Below the pieces are notes generated by a model that was given only the letters and a program-made list of their open reading frames with translations, was not told where the DNA came from and ran no database searches. 64,000 bases of DNA, taken from an uncultured Eudoraea sp. (GTDB taxonomy: Bacteria > Bacteroidota > Bacteroidia > Flavobacteriales > Flavobacteriaceae). The translations under genes were made by a program, and so were the position numbers. Below are positions 26,616-35,038 of this stretch, piece by piece. Numbering within the stretch: position 1 is the first letter of the stretch; every line of letters starts with the position of its first letter. The DNA is taken from contig NZ_CAMYKG010000001.1 in the NCBI RefSeq assembly GCF_947258925.1, forward strand, positions 83,382 through 147,381, in the 5' to 3' direction.

Positions 26616-27574
26616 TGCCTCTGGTTGAATCTCCATATAATCCACCACTTCCATTTAAAAATGGTCATATCTCCACTATTTATTCCGGCCTGATCAGAAA
26701 GGTTGCGAACCTAAAACAGCAAAGAGAACGCCTTGAACTTGCAGATGGAGATTTTATAGACCTGGATTGGAGTTATACCTCTGATCCCAGTTCTATTTTG
26801 GTTATTCTGCTGCACGGCCTTGAAGGACATGGCCAACGTCCTTATATTTTGGGGAGTGCCATACATTTTAACAATAATGGAATGGATTGCTGTGCCGTTA
26901 ATTTCAGAGGCTGCAGTGGAGAAACCAATCGCCTTTTCAGATCCTATCACTCAGGTGATACTGGAGATCTTAAAGCTGTAATACAACATATTATTTCTAC
27001 TCGTAAGTATAAAAATATTTTTATTAAAGGTTTTAGCCTTGGGGGGAACCTAACGCTCAAGTATCTGGGAGAAGGTCATGTGCCAAATCAGGTAAAAGGT
27101 GCTGTTACCGTCTCAGTTCCTTGCAGTTTACACGATTCACTCCTTCAATTGCTTAAATTTAAAAATACACTTTATGCCAAACGATTTAAGAAACACCTCG
27201 TTGCAAAATTGCAACTAAAAAGACTAAACTTTCCTGAATTAATATCTGAAGAGGATATAAAAAACATCAGAAACCTAAAGGATTTTGATGATATTTATAC
27301 CAGTAAAGCTCATGGTTTTAAGGATGCCATGGATTACTATGACCAATGCAGCAGTCTACAATTTTTGCCTGGCATAAAAATCCCAACACTCATTATTAAT
27401 GCCCTGGACGACTCATTTTTGGGAGAGGCATGTTATCCTGAGGAGGAAGCTAAAGACAATTCTTTACTTTTTTTGGATATGCCTAAATATGGTGGACATG
27501 TAGGATTCTTTGATTCAGAGAATATCTCTTATTCAGAAAAAAGAGGTTTAAAGTTTATAAAGGAATTCTTTTGA
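26615..27574 (+). CDS. YheT-type alpha/beta hydrolase
   Basis: 319 residues. The nucleophile Ser141 lies in KGFSLGGN, with probable acid Asp265/266 (INALDDSF) and base His295 (YGGHVGF). The LLHGLEGHGQRPYILG and VNFRGCSGETNR blocks place it in the YheT/AB-hydrolase-4 family of carboxylesterase-like enzymes with unknown substrate. The start overlaps the bestrophin stop by 1 nt. Confidence 0.92.
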   Translation: MPLVESPYNPPLPFKNGHISTIYSGLIRKVANLKQQRERLELADGDFIDLDWSYTSDPSSILVILLHGLEGHGQRPYILGSAIHFNNNGMDCCAVNFRGCSGETNRLFRSYHSGDTGDLKAVIQHIISTRKYKNIFIKGFSLGGNLTLKYLGEGHVPNQVKGAVTVSVPCSLHDSLLQLLKFKNTLYAKRFKKHLVAKLQLKRLNFPELISEEDIKNIRNLKDFDDIYTSKAHGFKDAMDYYDQCSSLQFLPGIKIPTLIINALDDSFLGEACYPEEEAKDNSLLFLDMPKYGGHVGFFDSENISYSEKRGLKFIKEFF

Positions 27575-27615
27575 TCCCCGCTATTTTATATATTTGGAAC
27601 ACTAATTTATACAAC

Positions 27616-28098
27616 ATGCGAAAATTATTATCCCTAATTGCAATTTGTGCCCTGACGATGGGCTGCGGCGAAAAAAAAGAAGAAAAAAAAGAAGGCGGTT
27701 TTGAAATGAATCGAACCAAGAAGGAGGTTAAAACAGAAGCTAAATCTGAAGGTGTTCCGGTTGATTTAAATAACAAAGGAGTAGGGCCCATTACTTCAGT
27801 TGAATTCGGGGCAGAAATAGATACTGAATTGGCCGCGATTGGTGAGGCAAAGTATAATGCCATTTGCACAGCTTGTCATATGGCTAACCAACGTATGATA
27901 GGACCCGCTTTAGCCGGGGTTTATGAACGTAGGAGTCCGGAATGGGTTATGAACATGATACTAAATCCGGATGGTATGCTAAAAGAAGATCCGATTGCGA
28001 AGGCTTTATATGAAGAATACAATAAAGCTATTATGCTCAATCAGAACTTAACTGAAGAAGAAGCGCGGGCTGTTTCAGAATACCTGCGTACCCTTTAG
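27616..28098 (+). CDS. Cytochrome c lipoprotein
   Basis: 160 residues from the ATG at 27616. An upstream frame start at 27571 overlaps the preceding gene and gives no signal peptide, whereas this start gives one with the lipobox ALTMGC (Cys17). A lysine- and glutamate-rich linker (about 18-60) precedes one haem motif, CTACH (Cys84, Cys87, His88), in the order of monohaem class I cytochromes. The sixth ligand is probably Met140. It should be a membrane-anchored periplasmic electron carrier, and it follows the YheT gene by 41 bp. Confidence 0.9.
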   Translation: MRKLLSLIAICALTMGCGEKKEEKKEGGFEMNRTKKEVKTEAKSEGVPVDLNNKGVGPITSVEFGAEIDTELAAIGEAKYNAICTACHMANQRMIGPALAGVYERRSPEWVMNMILNPDGMLKEDPIAKALYEEYNKAIMLNQNLTEEEARAVSEYLRTL

Positions 28099-28286
28099 CA
28101 CGGTTTAAGGATTTTATTGCTGCAATTGTGGTGGATCAATCCAAATAGGTAAATGATCATGATGGGGTATTTGATTTAACATTTACTACTTAATCAACAC
28201 TGTTTACTCATTGTAAAGGTTATTTCCCTAATTCTATTTTTTGAATTCAAAAAGTGACTATTAGGTTTGTAAAAACATATTTAAAA

Positions 28287-29000
28287 ATGAAAAAATCAAA
28301 TCTTCAGGAAAACGTATGTAAAACATTACTACTATTCTTATTATTGAGTTTCACGAGCTACGGTCAAAATAAAAACTTTATTGATCAACCGTATTTGGAG
28401 ACCACAGCAAGGGTAGATACCTTAGTTATCCCGGACCGCATCTTTCTCTCAATTCGCATCGCAGAGGCAGACACTAAAGGGAAAACTTCCGTTGAAAAAT
28501 TGGAAAATAAAATGGAGGAAAAGCTGAAATCTCTGGGAATTGACACAGAGAAACAATTGACGTTGTCCGATCTGGCAAGTAATTTTAAAAAATATTTCCT
28601 CAGAAAAACAGACGTCCAAAAAGACAAAGAATATTCCCTCCTTGTTTATGATGCTGTAATGGCAGGAAAAGTAATTATTGGCCTGGAATCTATTGGAGTA
28701 TCTAATGTGAACCTTACAAAAACCGAGTATTCAAAAATTGAAAAGCTTAAAATTGATCTGAGACAAGAGGCTGTACGGGCAGCAAAAAAACAGGCAGAGG
28801 CTATGGTGCGCCCTTTAGGTCAGAAATTAGGACATGCCCTTTATATCTCCGATCTGAATACGGGCATTCAACCCATGATGGAAGGACGAGTAGCGAGGGT
28901 ACAAATGCTTAAAGAAGCCGATGAACAGCAACCCATTGCCATTGAATTTGAAAAAATAAAAATAGAAAGTACGGTGAATGTAAAATTCGCCATTCAGTAG
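28287..29000 (+). CDS. SIMPL (DUF541) domain protein, exported
   Basis: 237 residues from the ATG at 28287; a GTG at 28254 is in frame but the ATG fits the signal peptide (TLLLFLLLSFTSYG). The body has the SIMPL-domain pattern of a short repeat of β strands with ETTARVDTLVIPDRIFLSIRI and EAVRAAKKQAEAMVRPLGQKLG. The family is periplasmic or membrane-associated, with no fixed function. It stops 3 nt before the stop of the convergent SulP gene. Confidence 0.85.
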   Translation: MKKSNLQENVCKTLLLFLLLSFTSYGQNKNFIDQPYLETTARVDTLVIPDRIFLSIRIAEADTKGKTSVEKLENKMEEKLKSLGIDTEKQLTLSDLASNFKKYFLRKTDVQKDKEYSLLVYDAVMAGKVIIGLESIGVSNVNLTKTEYSKIEKLKIDLRQEAVRAAKKQAEAMVRPLGQKLGHALYISDLNTGIQPMMEGRVARVQMLKEADEQQPIAIEFEKIKIESTVNVKFAIQ

Positions 29001-29003
29001 TTA

Positions 29004-30533
29004 TCAGACCTTATCCACAACAATTTTGTAGGTAGGATCCTCCAGGACATTGACATCAATTATGGCATCGGCATTTGACAACAGGCGTCTGCAATCCGGA
29101 CTCAAATGCCTCAAATGAACTTTCTTACCCACTTTGTGATAGCGTTCGGTTATCTTATTTAAGGCTTCTATGGCAGACATGTCTACCACCCTGCTCTCTT
29201 TAAAATCTATAATTATCTCTTCCGGGTCCTCAAGTACCTCGAATTTTTCATTGAATAAGGTAACAGAACCAAAAAACAGCGGTCCGTAAATCTCATAATG
29301 CTTTATTCCATTTTCATCGGTATATTTCCTTGCGCGTATCCTTTTCGCATTATCCCATGCGAAGACAAGGGCCGAAATTATAACCCCAACCAAAACTGCT
29401 AAGGCAAGGTTATGCAGGAATACCGTAACCAGGGTTACCAGTATCATTACAAGTACGTCAGATTTTGGCATTCTTCGAAAGGTACGCAGGCTGGCCCACT
29501 CAAATGTTCCTAAGGCAACCATTATCATTAATCCTGTAAGTGCGGCCATAGGCACTTTTTCAATCAAATTAGCCCCGAACATAATAAAAACAAGAAGCAT
29601 CACAGCGGCCACTATTCCCGATAATCTTGCCCTTGCTCCATTGGAAGTATTGATTAAACTCTGTCCAATCATAGCACATCCACCCATTCCCGAAAAAAGG
29701 CCTGAAAGTATATTGGCCGTGCCCTGGGCAACAGCTTCTTTATTCCCGCGACCACGGGTTTCCGTAATTTCATCAACAATGTTTAGCGTTAATAAACTCT
29801 CTATCAAGCCCACTCCGGCAACTATTGCCGAATAGGGAAATATGATCTTTAAAGTTTCTATGTTAAAAGGAATTTCAGGGATATGAAAGGGAGGAAAACC
29901 ACCCTGAATTGATGCTATATCACCAATTGTTCTGGTATCAATGCCAAATGCAAGTACCAATCCAAATACAGCCAGGATAGCGATCAAAGAAGAAGGTACT
30001 ACTTTACTTAATTTGGGTAATCCCCAAATGATGACCATGGTGAACAATACTAGTCCTAAAAAAATAAATAAAGAACTCCCGGACAACCAGGAGCCATCAG
30101 GGGATTTGAATTGGTCTAATTGAGAAATAAAAATAATGATTGCAAGGCCATTTACAAATCCGAATATTACCGGATGAGGTACGAGACGCATCAATTTCCC
30201 GAGTCGAAGAAAGCCTGCGGCCATTTCAAGGATACCTGCCAATATTACTGCAGCAAATACATATTCTACGCCATAATCCGCCGCAAGTGAAACAATAACT
30301 ACGGCTACTGCCCCGGTTGCCCCGGATATCATTCCGGGTCTTCCCCCAAGGATGGAGGTTACCAACCCCATAACAAATGCGGCGTATAAGCCGGTTAATG
30401 GCGACAAGCCCGCGATAAGCGCAAATGCTATCGCCTCAGGCACCAAAGCCAGGGCCACCGTTATTCCTGATAAGATCTCGGTTTTATAGTTGACCTTTTG
30501 CGAAAAATCAAATAGATTTAAATACTTCTTCAA
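29004..30533 (-). CDS. SulP-family inorganic anion transporter with STAS domain
   Basis: 509 residues. About twelve membrane helices run over residues 20-405, with the SulP signatures ALALVPEAIAFALIAGLSPLTGLYAAF and SGATGAVAVVIVSL. A STAS domain closes the protein (about 415-505, with IIIDFKESRVVDMSAIEAL). It could carry sulfate, bicarbonate or other anions. No carbonic anhydrase or sulfate-assimilation gene is adjacent. A second, different SulP gene begins at 63740. Confidence 0.92.
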   Translation of the reverse strand: MKKYLNLFDFSQKVNYKTEILSGITVALALVPEAIAFALIAGLSPLTGLYAAFVMGLVTSILGGRPGMISGATGAVAVVIVSLAADYGVEYVFAAVILAGILEMAAGFLRLGKLMRLVPHPVIFGFVNGLAIIIFISQLDQFKSPDGSWLSGSSLFIFLGLVLFTMVIIWGLPKLSKVVPSSLIAILAVFGLVLAFGIDTRTIGDIASIQGGFPPFHIPEIPFNIETLKIIFPYSAIVAGVGLIESLLTLNIVDEITETRGRGNKEAVAQGTANILSGLFSGMGGCAMIGQSLINTSNGARARLSGIVAAVMLLVFIMFGANLIEKVPMAALTGLMIMVALGTFEWASLRTFRRMPKSDVLVMILVTLVTVFLHNLALAVLVGVIISALVFAWDNAKRIRARKYTDENGIKHYEIYGPLFFGSVTLFNEKFEVLEDPEEIIIDFKESRVVDMSAIEALNKITERYHKVGKKVHLRHLSPDCRRLLSNADAIIDVNVLEDPTYKIVVDKV

Positions 30534-30615
30534 ACCCTTATTATTTTAAGGGGGCAAAAATAGTACTTATTAACCGGGAATCGACTTATTCGCCAAGAAT
30601 TATGGAATTAATAGA

Positions 30616-31590
30616 TTACCAGCGGTTTAGCCCTAGTAATTTCTTTCCAAGGCTGGATAGTTTAGCAGTTTCGTATTTCTTTTGTTCCCAATTTCTCGGA
30701 TCACCGGGGAATGCGTAACCTTCTGGTGCTATTTTGTTTTTCCAGGAATTAATTCGCCATTGTCTTAATGCTTCATTTTCCTCTTCCGCAGGCATCATAG
30801 AAATATATTGGGCAATCCTGACCTTGTTCTGCGATCTATTTGGTCTGATACCATGGGGTTCTGTGCTGTTAAAAATAAGCAAGTCACCAATTTCCAGTTT
30901 AACTTTTACAATTTTATCTTCCAATCCTGAAATGTCTGGTTGAAAGTGATCCCGATCTTCAGGTTGTGTTAACTTCCAGCTATCGTAATTTCTGTACAAC
31001 CAGGGAATACACTGAAACCCACCCATATTCTCATCGGTTTGATCTGATAATGCCAATACACCTTGTACATTTTGCGGTTTGGTTTCAGGATCATAATCCC
31101 AATGAATAAAGCCTTTCCTTTCAAAACCGGGCCTTTGAGGAAAATTGAGATTTGCCCTGTCTATAGTTACCCATAATTTTTCTGTTCCCCAGACATCTAC
31201 AAAGGCATCATAAACACGCTGCATCTGCCTGTTATTCCATAGATGTTGGTTATTGTAAACCTCAACCATCCCAGTACCTGTTAGCTCTTTCATTTGCATT
31301 TCTGCCCTTGGTGGAGCATACCAGGTAGTACTGTCCTCAGGATCCTTTTCATCGAATTCCCATAAAAAATCTGCTGTTGCCTTTGCCTGGGAAACAGGCA
31401 CTGCATTCTTTATAACAATATAACCATTATGGATCCAAAACTCCCAATCTTCTTCACTTAGCACTCTTAGCGGAACCTGATTAGAACGATCATTCAGTTT
31501 AATTTTACTGCTTGTAGCCGTCGAAGGGTTTCCGGGAATATCTTTATGAGCCTTATTCGCCATTTCTAATTTGCCTGCTGCTTTTTCCAT
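30616..31590 (-). CDS. Phytanoyl-CoA dioxygenase (PhyH) family protein
   Basis: 324 residues, a 2-oxoglutarate/Fe(II) oxygenase of the PhyH family. The iron triad is His163 and Asp165 (GFIHWDYDP) and His246 (STEPHGIRP), with Arg252 or Arg258 available for 2-oxoglutarate. Substrate unknown. It is divergently placed 147 bp from an AraC-type regulator, so it is probably that regulator's target. Confidence 0.88.
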   Translation of the reverse strand: MEKAAGKLEMANKAHKDIPGNPSTATSSKIKLNDRSNQVPLRVLSEEDWEFWIHNGYIVIKNAVPVSQAKATADFLWEFDEKDPEDSTTWYAPPRAEMQMKELTGTGMVEVYNNQHLWNNRQMQRVYDAFVDVWGTEKLWVTIDRANLNFPQRPGFERKGFIHWDYDPETKPQNVQGVLALSDQTDENMGGFQCIPWLYRNYDSWKLTQPEDRDHFQPDISGLEDKIVKVKLEIGDLLIFNSTEPHGIRPNRSQNKVRIAQYISMMPAEEENEALRQWRINSWKNKIAPEGYAFPGDPRNWEQKKYETAKLSSLGKKLLGLNRW

Positions 31591-31665
31591 GATGCTTCCT
31601 GATTGTGATTAACTGTTAGTCAAAACTATTTAGATAAACCGCCTTTCTCCACCTTGATTTTGATA

Positions 31666-31673
31666 TATATTTG
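31666..31673 (+). promoter_or_regulatory. Candidate -7 promoter box for the AraC-type gene
   Basis: TATATTTG, an exact TAnnTTTG match, 65 bp before the probable TTG start at 31738. The 147-bp divergent region must also hold the promoter of the PhyH gene and any operator. Confidence 0.3.
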
Positions 31674-31737
31674 AACTATATTGATATTTTAAAGACTTAT
31701 TTATATTTATAATAGCAATTTTGTTAAATTTTTTAGT

Positions 31738-32589
31738 TTGAAAATTCAATTAGAACAAATAAACACGGATAATAAAAGCTCGTTCCGCTTGCTACATAAT
31801 CCCAGATTGAATGATCTGTTCTACTGGCACTTTCACCCCGAATATGAATTGGTCTATATTGAAGGTGCAAATGGTACAAGGCATGTAGGGGATCATATAT
31901 CCCAATATGTATATAGTGATCTGGTATTAATAGGATCAAATATCCCTCATTTAAATTTCGATTATGGGATTCAAACTGAATATAAAAAAGAGGTATTACA
32001 TGTTAGTTCTGCGTTTAAAAATAAGATATTTACCGAAATCCCTGAATTGTCGGATGTATTCAAGCTTTTTGAAAAATCCCAATATGGTATGGCATTTACA
32101 GGGAAAACCAAAGAAATTATTGGCTCTAGACTAAAAAAGCTCCATGTCCTATCGCCCTTTTCACAATTTCTTGAAGTTTTGCATATTTTCTCTATTCTCG
32201 CTTCTTCAGAGGAATATACGTTACTTCATGAATATCCGGTAAGAAATAAGTACAGCCAAAAACAACAAGACCGTTTAAAAACTATTTATGCATTTATAGA
32301 TAAAAATTACCAAAGAAAAATTGAGCTTGCAGAAGTGGCTGCATTATCTAATTTAAGCAAAGAAGCATTTTGTCGTTATTTCAAAGCCGCTACCGGTAGT
32401 CCATTTACTTCTTTTCTAAATCGGTATAGAATTAGCCAGGCAAAGCGGCTGCTCCTTAAAGGAAAAAATATCAGTGAAGCTTGTTACGATTGCGGCTACG
32501 AAAGTCTTTCTTACTTTAATCGTACATTTAGAAAAATTACCAGTGAAAATCCCTCTGATTTTAAAAGAAGGTATATGAAGTCTGTATGA
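31738..32589 (+). CDS. AraC-family transcriptional regulator
   Basis: 283 residues. The N-terminal cupin-like ligand domain is seen as FYWHFHPEYELVYIEGANGTRHVGDH with SDLVLIGSNIPH. The C-terminal AraC double helix-turn-helix spans about 180-281 (VAALSNLSKEAFCRYFKAATG; ISEACYDCGYESLSYFNRTFRK). The start is a TTG; the first conserved residues follow immediately. Being divergent to the PhyH oxygenase, it probably controls it in response to a small molecule. Confidence 0.9.
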   Translation: MKIQLEQINTDNKSSFRLLHNPRLNDLFYWHFHPEYELVYIEGANGTRHVGDHISQYVYSDLVLIGSNIPHLNFDYGIQTEYKKEVLHVSSAFKNKIFTEIPELSDVFKLFEKSQYGMAFTGKTKEIIGSRLKKLHVLSPFSQFLEVLHIFSILASSEEYTLLHEYPVRNKYSQKQQDRLKTIYAFIDKNYQRKIELAEVAALSNLSKEAFCRYFKAATGSPFTSFLNRYRISQAKRLLLKGKNISEACYDCGYESLSYFNRTFRKITSENPSDFKRRYMKSV

Positions 32590-32640
32590 ATCAACTCTAT
32601 TACAAACTTTAACTCTCTTTTCTTTATTATTGACATAAAA

Positions 32641-32672
32641 AAACCGCCCTGGATTTCAATCCAGGGCGGTTT
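32641..32672. terminator. Perfect 14-bp hairpin with flanking A/T runs
   Basis: AAACCGCCCTGGAT (32641-32654) pairs perfectly with 32659-32672 around a TTCA loop. The plus strand is followed by only TTTC, but the minus strand gives a T-rich tail after the stem, so it terminates better leftward. It is the probable end of the AraC-type transcript. The 17-mer motif follows immediately. Confidence 0.55.
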
Positions 32673-32676
32673 CTAA

Positions 32677-32693
32677 CTAAATAACCAACCAAA
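32677..32693 (+). repeat. 17-nt A/C-rich motif after hairpin, copy 2
   Basis: CTAAATAACCAACCAAA, identical to 2406-2422. It begins 4 nt after a perfect hairpin, as copy 1 does, but here no ATG follows. Confidence 0.6.
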
Positions 32694-32902
32694 ATTAATA
32701 TTTCACTCGCATACTGTACTCTCCTTATAAACGAATAATTCAAAGTATTCATTGTGCAGAAACTGGTAAACCGGTGTTAAAATTTTATGTATTTCATCGT
32801 TTTTTAAATTGAGGACTTGAAAGTCTTAAAACAGATTCAATTTATCTGCTAATTTATATATACCCCGGACTTCCAATGAAATAAGTCGTTATTTTTTTTA
32901 AT

Positions 32903-32910
32903 TACATTTG
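32903..32910 (+). promoter_or_regulatory. Candidate gpsA -7 promoter box
   Basis: TACATTTG, an exact TAnnTTTG match, 18 bp before the gpsA ATG, implying a leader of about 12 nt. Confidence 0.3.
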
Positions 32911-32928
32911 ATGGTCTAATTTATTTTG

Positions 32929-33930
32929 ATGAAGAAAGATTTAAAAATTGCAGTTCTTGGAGGTGGAAGCTGGGCGACTGCTATTGTAAAAATGCTTACC
33001 GAAAACCATGACGATGTAATCTGGTATATGCGCAATGATGATGCACTGGAATATATAAAAGCGAACAAACACAATCCAAATTACCTCACCTCTGTTGAGT
33101 TCCATTTAGAACAGTTATACCTCACCAGTAATATAGATGAAGCGGTTTCTATGGCAGATCTTTTAATTTTTGCTATTCCTTCCGCATTCCTGGAGAGTGA
33201 ACTTAAAAAACTTTCTACTCCGCTAAGTGAGAAAATCATATTTTCAGCCATCAAAGGAATTGTTCCTGAAACAGGCTTGATCGTTGGTGAGCATTTTAAT
33301 CTAAAGTATAATATCCCCATTGACAATATAGGTGTTATAACAGGCCCATGTCATGCCGAAGAGGTGGCCTTAGAACGTTTATCCTATTTAACATTAGCCT
33401 GCGCAGATACAGCGAAGGCCGAAATGCTTTCAGCACACCTGAAGAGTCATTATATCAAGACCAAAATCTCCGATGATATCATTGGTACAGAATACGCCGC
33501 AATGCTCAAGAATATTTATGCCCTGGCAGCTGGTATCGCACACGGCCTGGGTTATGGCGATAATTTCCAATCGGTTTTAATGAGCAATGCCATACGCGAA
33601 ATGAAGCGATATATCACCCGGGTTCACAAGATGAAACGCAATATCAATAATTCTGCTTATCTGGGAGATTTACTGGTTACAGGATATTCAACTTTTAGTC
33701 GTAACAGGATGTTTGGAAACATGATAGGCAAGGGATACAGGGTAAAAAGCGCTATGATGGAAATGAATATGGTTGCAGAAGGGTATTACGCCTCAGAAAG
33801 TGCCTATAAATTAAAGTCCACATTTAAAAAGAAAGTTAAGACTCCTATTATTGATGCAGTTTATGATATTCTATATAACCATAAGAATGCTAAAATCACT
33901 TTTAAAACACTTGCAGACAAGTTAGACTGA
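32929..33930 (+). CDS. gpsA: Glycerol-3-phosphate dehydrogenase, NAD(P)+-dependent
   Basis: 333 residues from the ATG at 32929. It reduces dihydroxyacetone phosphate to glycerol 3-phosphate for phospholipid synthesis. The nucleotide fold starts AVLGGGSWATAIVKML, and the catalytic Lys lies in EYAAMLKNIYALAAGIAHGLGYGDN. Another typical feature is FSAIKGIVPETG. A respiratory GlpD that runs the reverse reaction is encoded at 36.4-38.1 kb, on the other strand. Confidence 0.92.
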   Translation: MKKDLKIAVLGGGSWATAIVKMLTENHDDVIWYMRNDDALEYIKANKHNPNYLTSVEFHLEQLYLTSNIDEAVSMADLLIFAIPSAFLESELKKLSTPLSEKIIFSAIKGIVPETGLIVGEHFNLKYNIPIDNIGVITGPCHAEEVALERLSYLTLACADTAKAEMLSAHLKSHYIKTKISDDIIGTEYAAMLKNIYALAAGIAHGLGYGDNFQSVLMSNAIREMKRYITRVHKMKRNINNSAYLGDLLVTGYSTFSRNRMFGNMIGKGYRVKSAMMEMNMVAEGYYASESAYKLKSTFKKKVKTPIIDAVYDILYNHKNAKITFKTLADKLD

Positions 33931-34007
33931 CCCTGAATTTTTTAATTAAACTCAAAATGAATATTTTAGGCATATAATGATAGCATCTTACCAGATAAAA
34001 TTGTGAA

Positions 34008-35027
34008 ATGAGTCTAAAAAAAATCGTCTTTCTCATCCTTGTTACTGCCCTATTTGGTTTAATGGGATTTTCATTAAGGGAAGGTTCTGAGGTGTCAGAA
34101 ATTGATAAATCTAAGTCAGACCCATTTAAAGCCTATTCACAGAAAATTTCAGGAAGTGAGCTCACCATAAAAATGATACCAATTACTGGTGGTAAATTTT
34201 TAATGGGGAGCAATGGACATAAAGATGACGAAAAACCCCAGCATGAAGTTTTTATAGATGACTTTTGGATGGCCGCTTTTGAAATAACCTGGGATCAGTA
34301 TGAACTTTTTCTGGAACGTCAGCTTGATGCCATTGGACCAAAGGGCGCTGAAGCTGAGGTTGCAATAGATATTGATGCCATTGCTTCTGCAACCACACCA
34401 TATGTAGATATGAGCCATGGGATGGGCAAAAAGGGATTTCCAGTTGTAAATATTACCCAGTATGCAGCAATAACTTTTTGCAAATGGCTCACTGCAAAGA
34501 CAGGAAAATTTTATAGACTTCCCACTGAAGCTGAATGGGAATATGCTGCCAGGGCTGGTAGTAAAACTTCTTATTCTTTTGGTGATGACACTACAAAATT
34601 GGTATTATACGCCTGGTACAATCTAAATAGTGAAGGTAAATATCAGCAAGTAGGTGCCAAGAAACCCAATGAAAATGGTCTCTACGATATGCATGGAAAT
34701 GTTGCAGAATGGACTATGGATCAATACGTGCCAAATAGCTATGTTCAAAGATTAGGTAAAACCACAGAAAATCCTTGGGTGAAACCCTCAACCCTCTATC
34801 CAAGATCTGTTCGTGGTGGTTCCTGGATGGACCCTGCAAATGCCCTCAGGTCATCTGCCAGACTTGCTTCATCCCCTGAATGGAAAAGAATTGACCCCCA
34901 GATCCCTAAAAGTCAATGGTGGTTCACGAATGCTGCTAATATTGGTTTTAGAATAATAAGACCTAAGGAAACTCCTTCTAAAGAAGAAATGGAGACCTAT
35001 TGGCTTAATCCAATTGATGACTATTAA
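34008..35027 (+). CDS. FGE/SUMF1-like exported protein, active cysteines absent
   Basis: 339 residues with a signal sequence (IVFLILVTALFGLMGFS). It shows the sulfatase-modifying-factor pattern: ITGGKFLMGSNGHKDDEKPQHEV, RLPTEAEWEYAARAG, GLYDMHGNVAEWTMDQY, and a terminal VRGGSW with FRIIR. The only cysteine is in TFCKWL, so the Cys pair of a true formylglycine-generating enzyme is missing. It is therefore probably a non-catalytic or differently acting member, common in envelope lipoproteins of this group. It lies 11 bp before the oxidoreductase and probably shares its transcript. Confidence 0.83.
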   Translation: MSLKKIVFLILVTALFGLMGFSLREGSEVSEIDKSKSDPFKAYSQKISGSELTIKMIPITGGKFLMGSNGHKDDEKPQHEVFIDDFWMAAFEITWDQYELFLERQLDAIGPKGAEAEVAIDIDAIASATTPYVDMSHGMGKKGFPVVNITQYAAITFCKWLTAKTGKFYRLPTEAEWEYAARAGSKTSYSFGDDTTKLVLYAWYNLNSEGKYQQVGAKKPNENGLYDMHGNVAEWTMDQYVPNSYVQRLGKTTENPWVKPSTLYPRSVRGGSWMDPANALRSSARLASSPEWKRIDPQIPKSQWWFTNAANIGFRIIRPKETPSKEEMETYWLNPIDDY

Positions 35028-35038
35028 ACTCTATAAAA

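Larger units (their letters stand above)
32590..32928. other. Gene-free region between araC-type gene and gpsA
   Basis: 339 bp. It holds a strong hairpin (32641-32672), the second copy of the 17-mer (32677-32693) and a candidate gpsA promoter box (32903-32910). I see no gene or RNA of known type. Confidence 0.6.
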
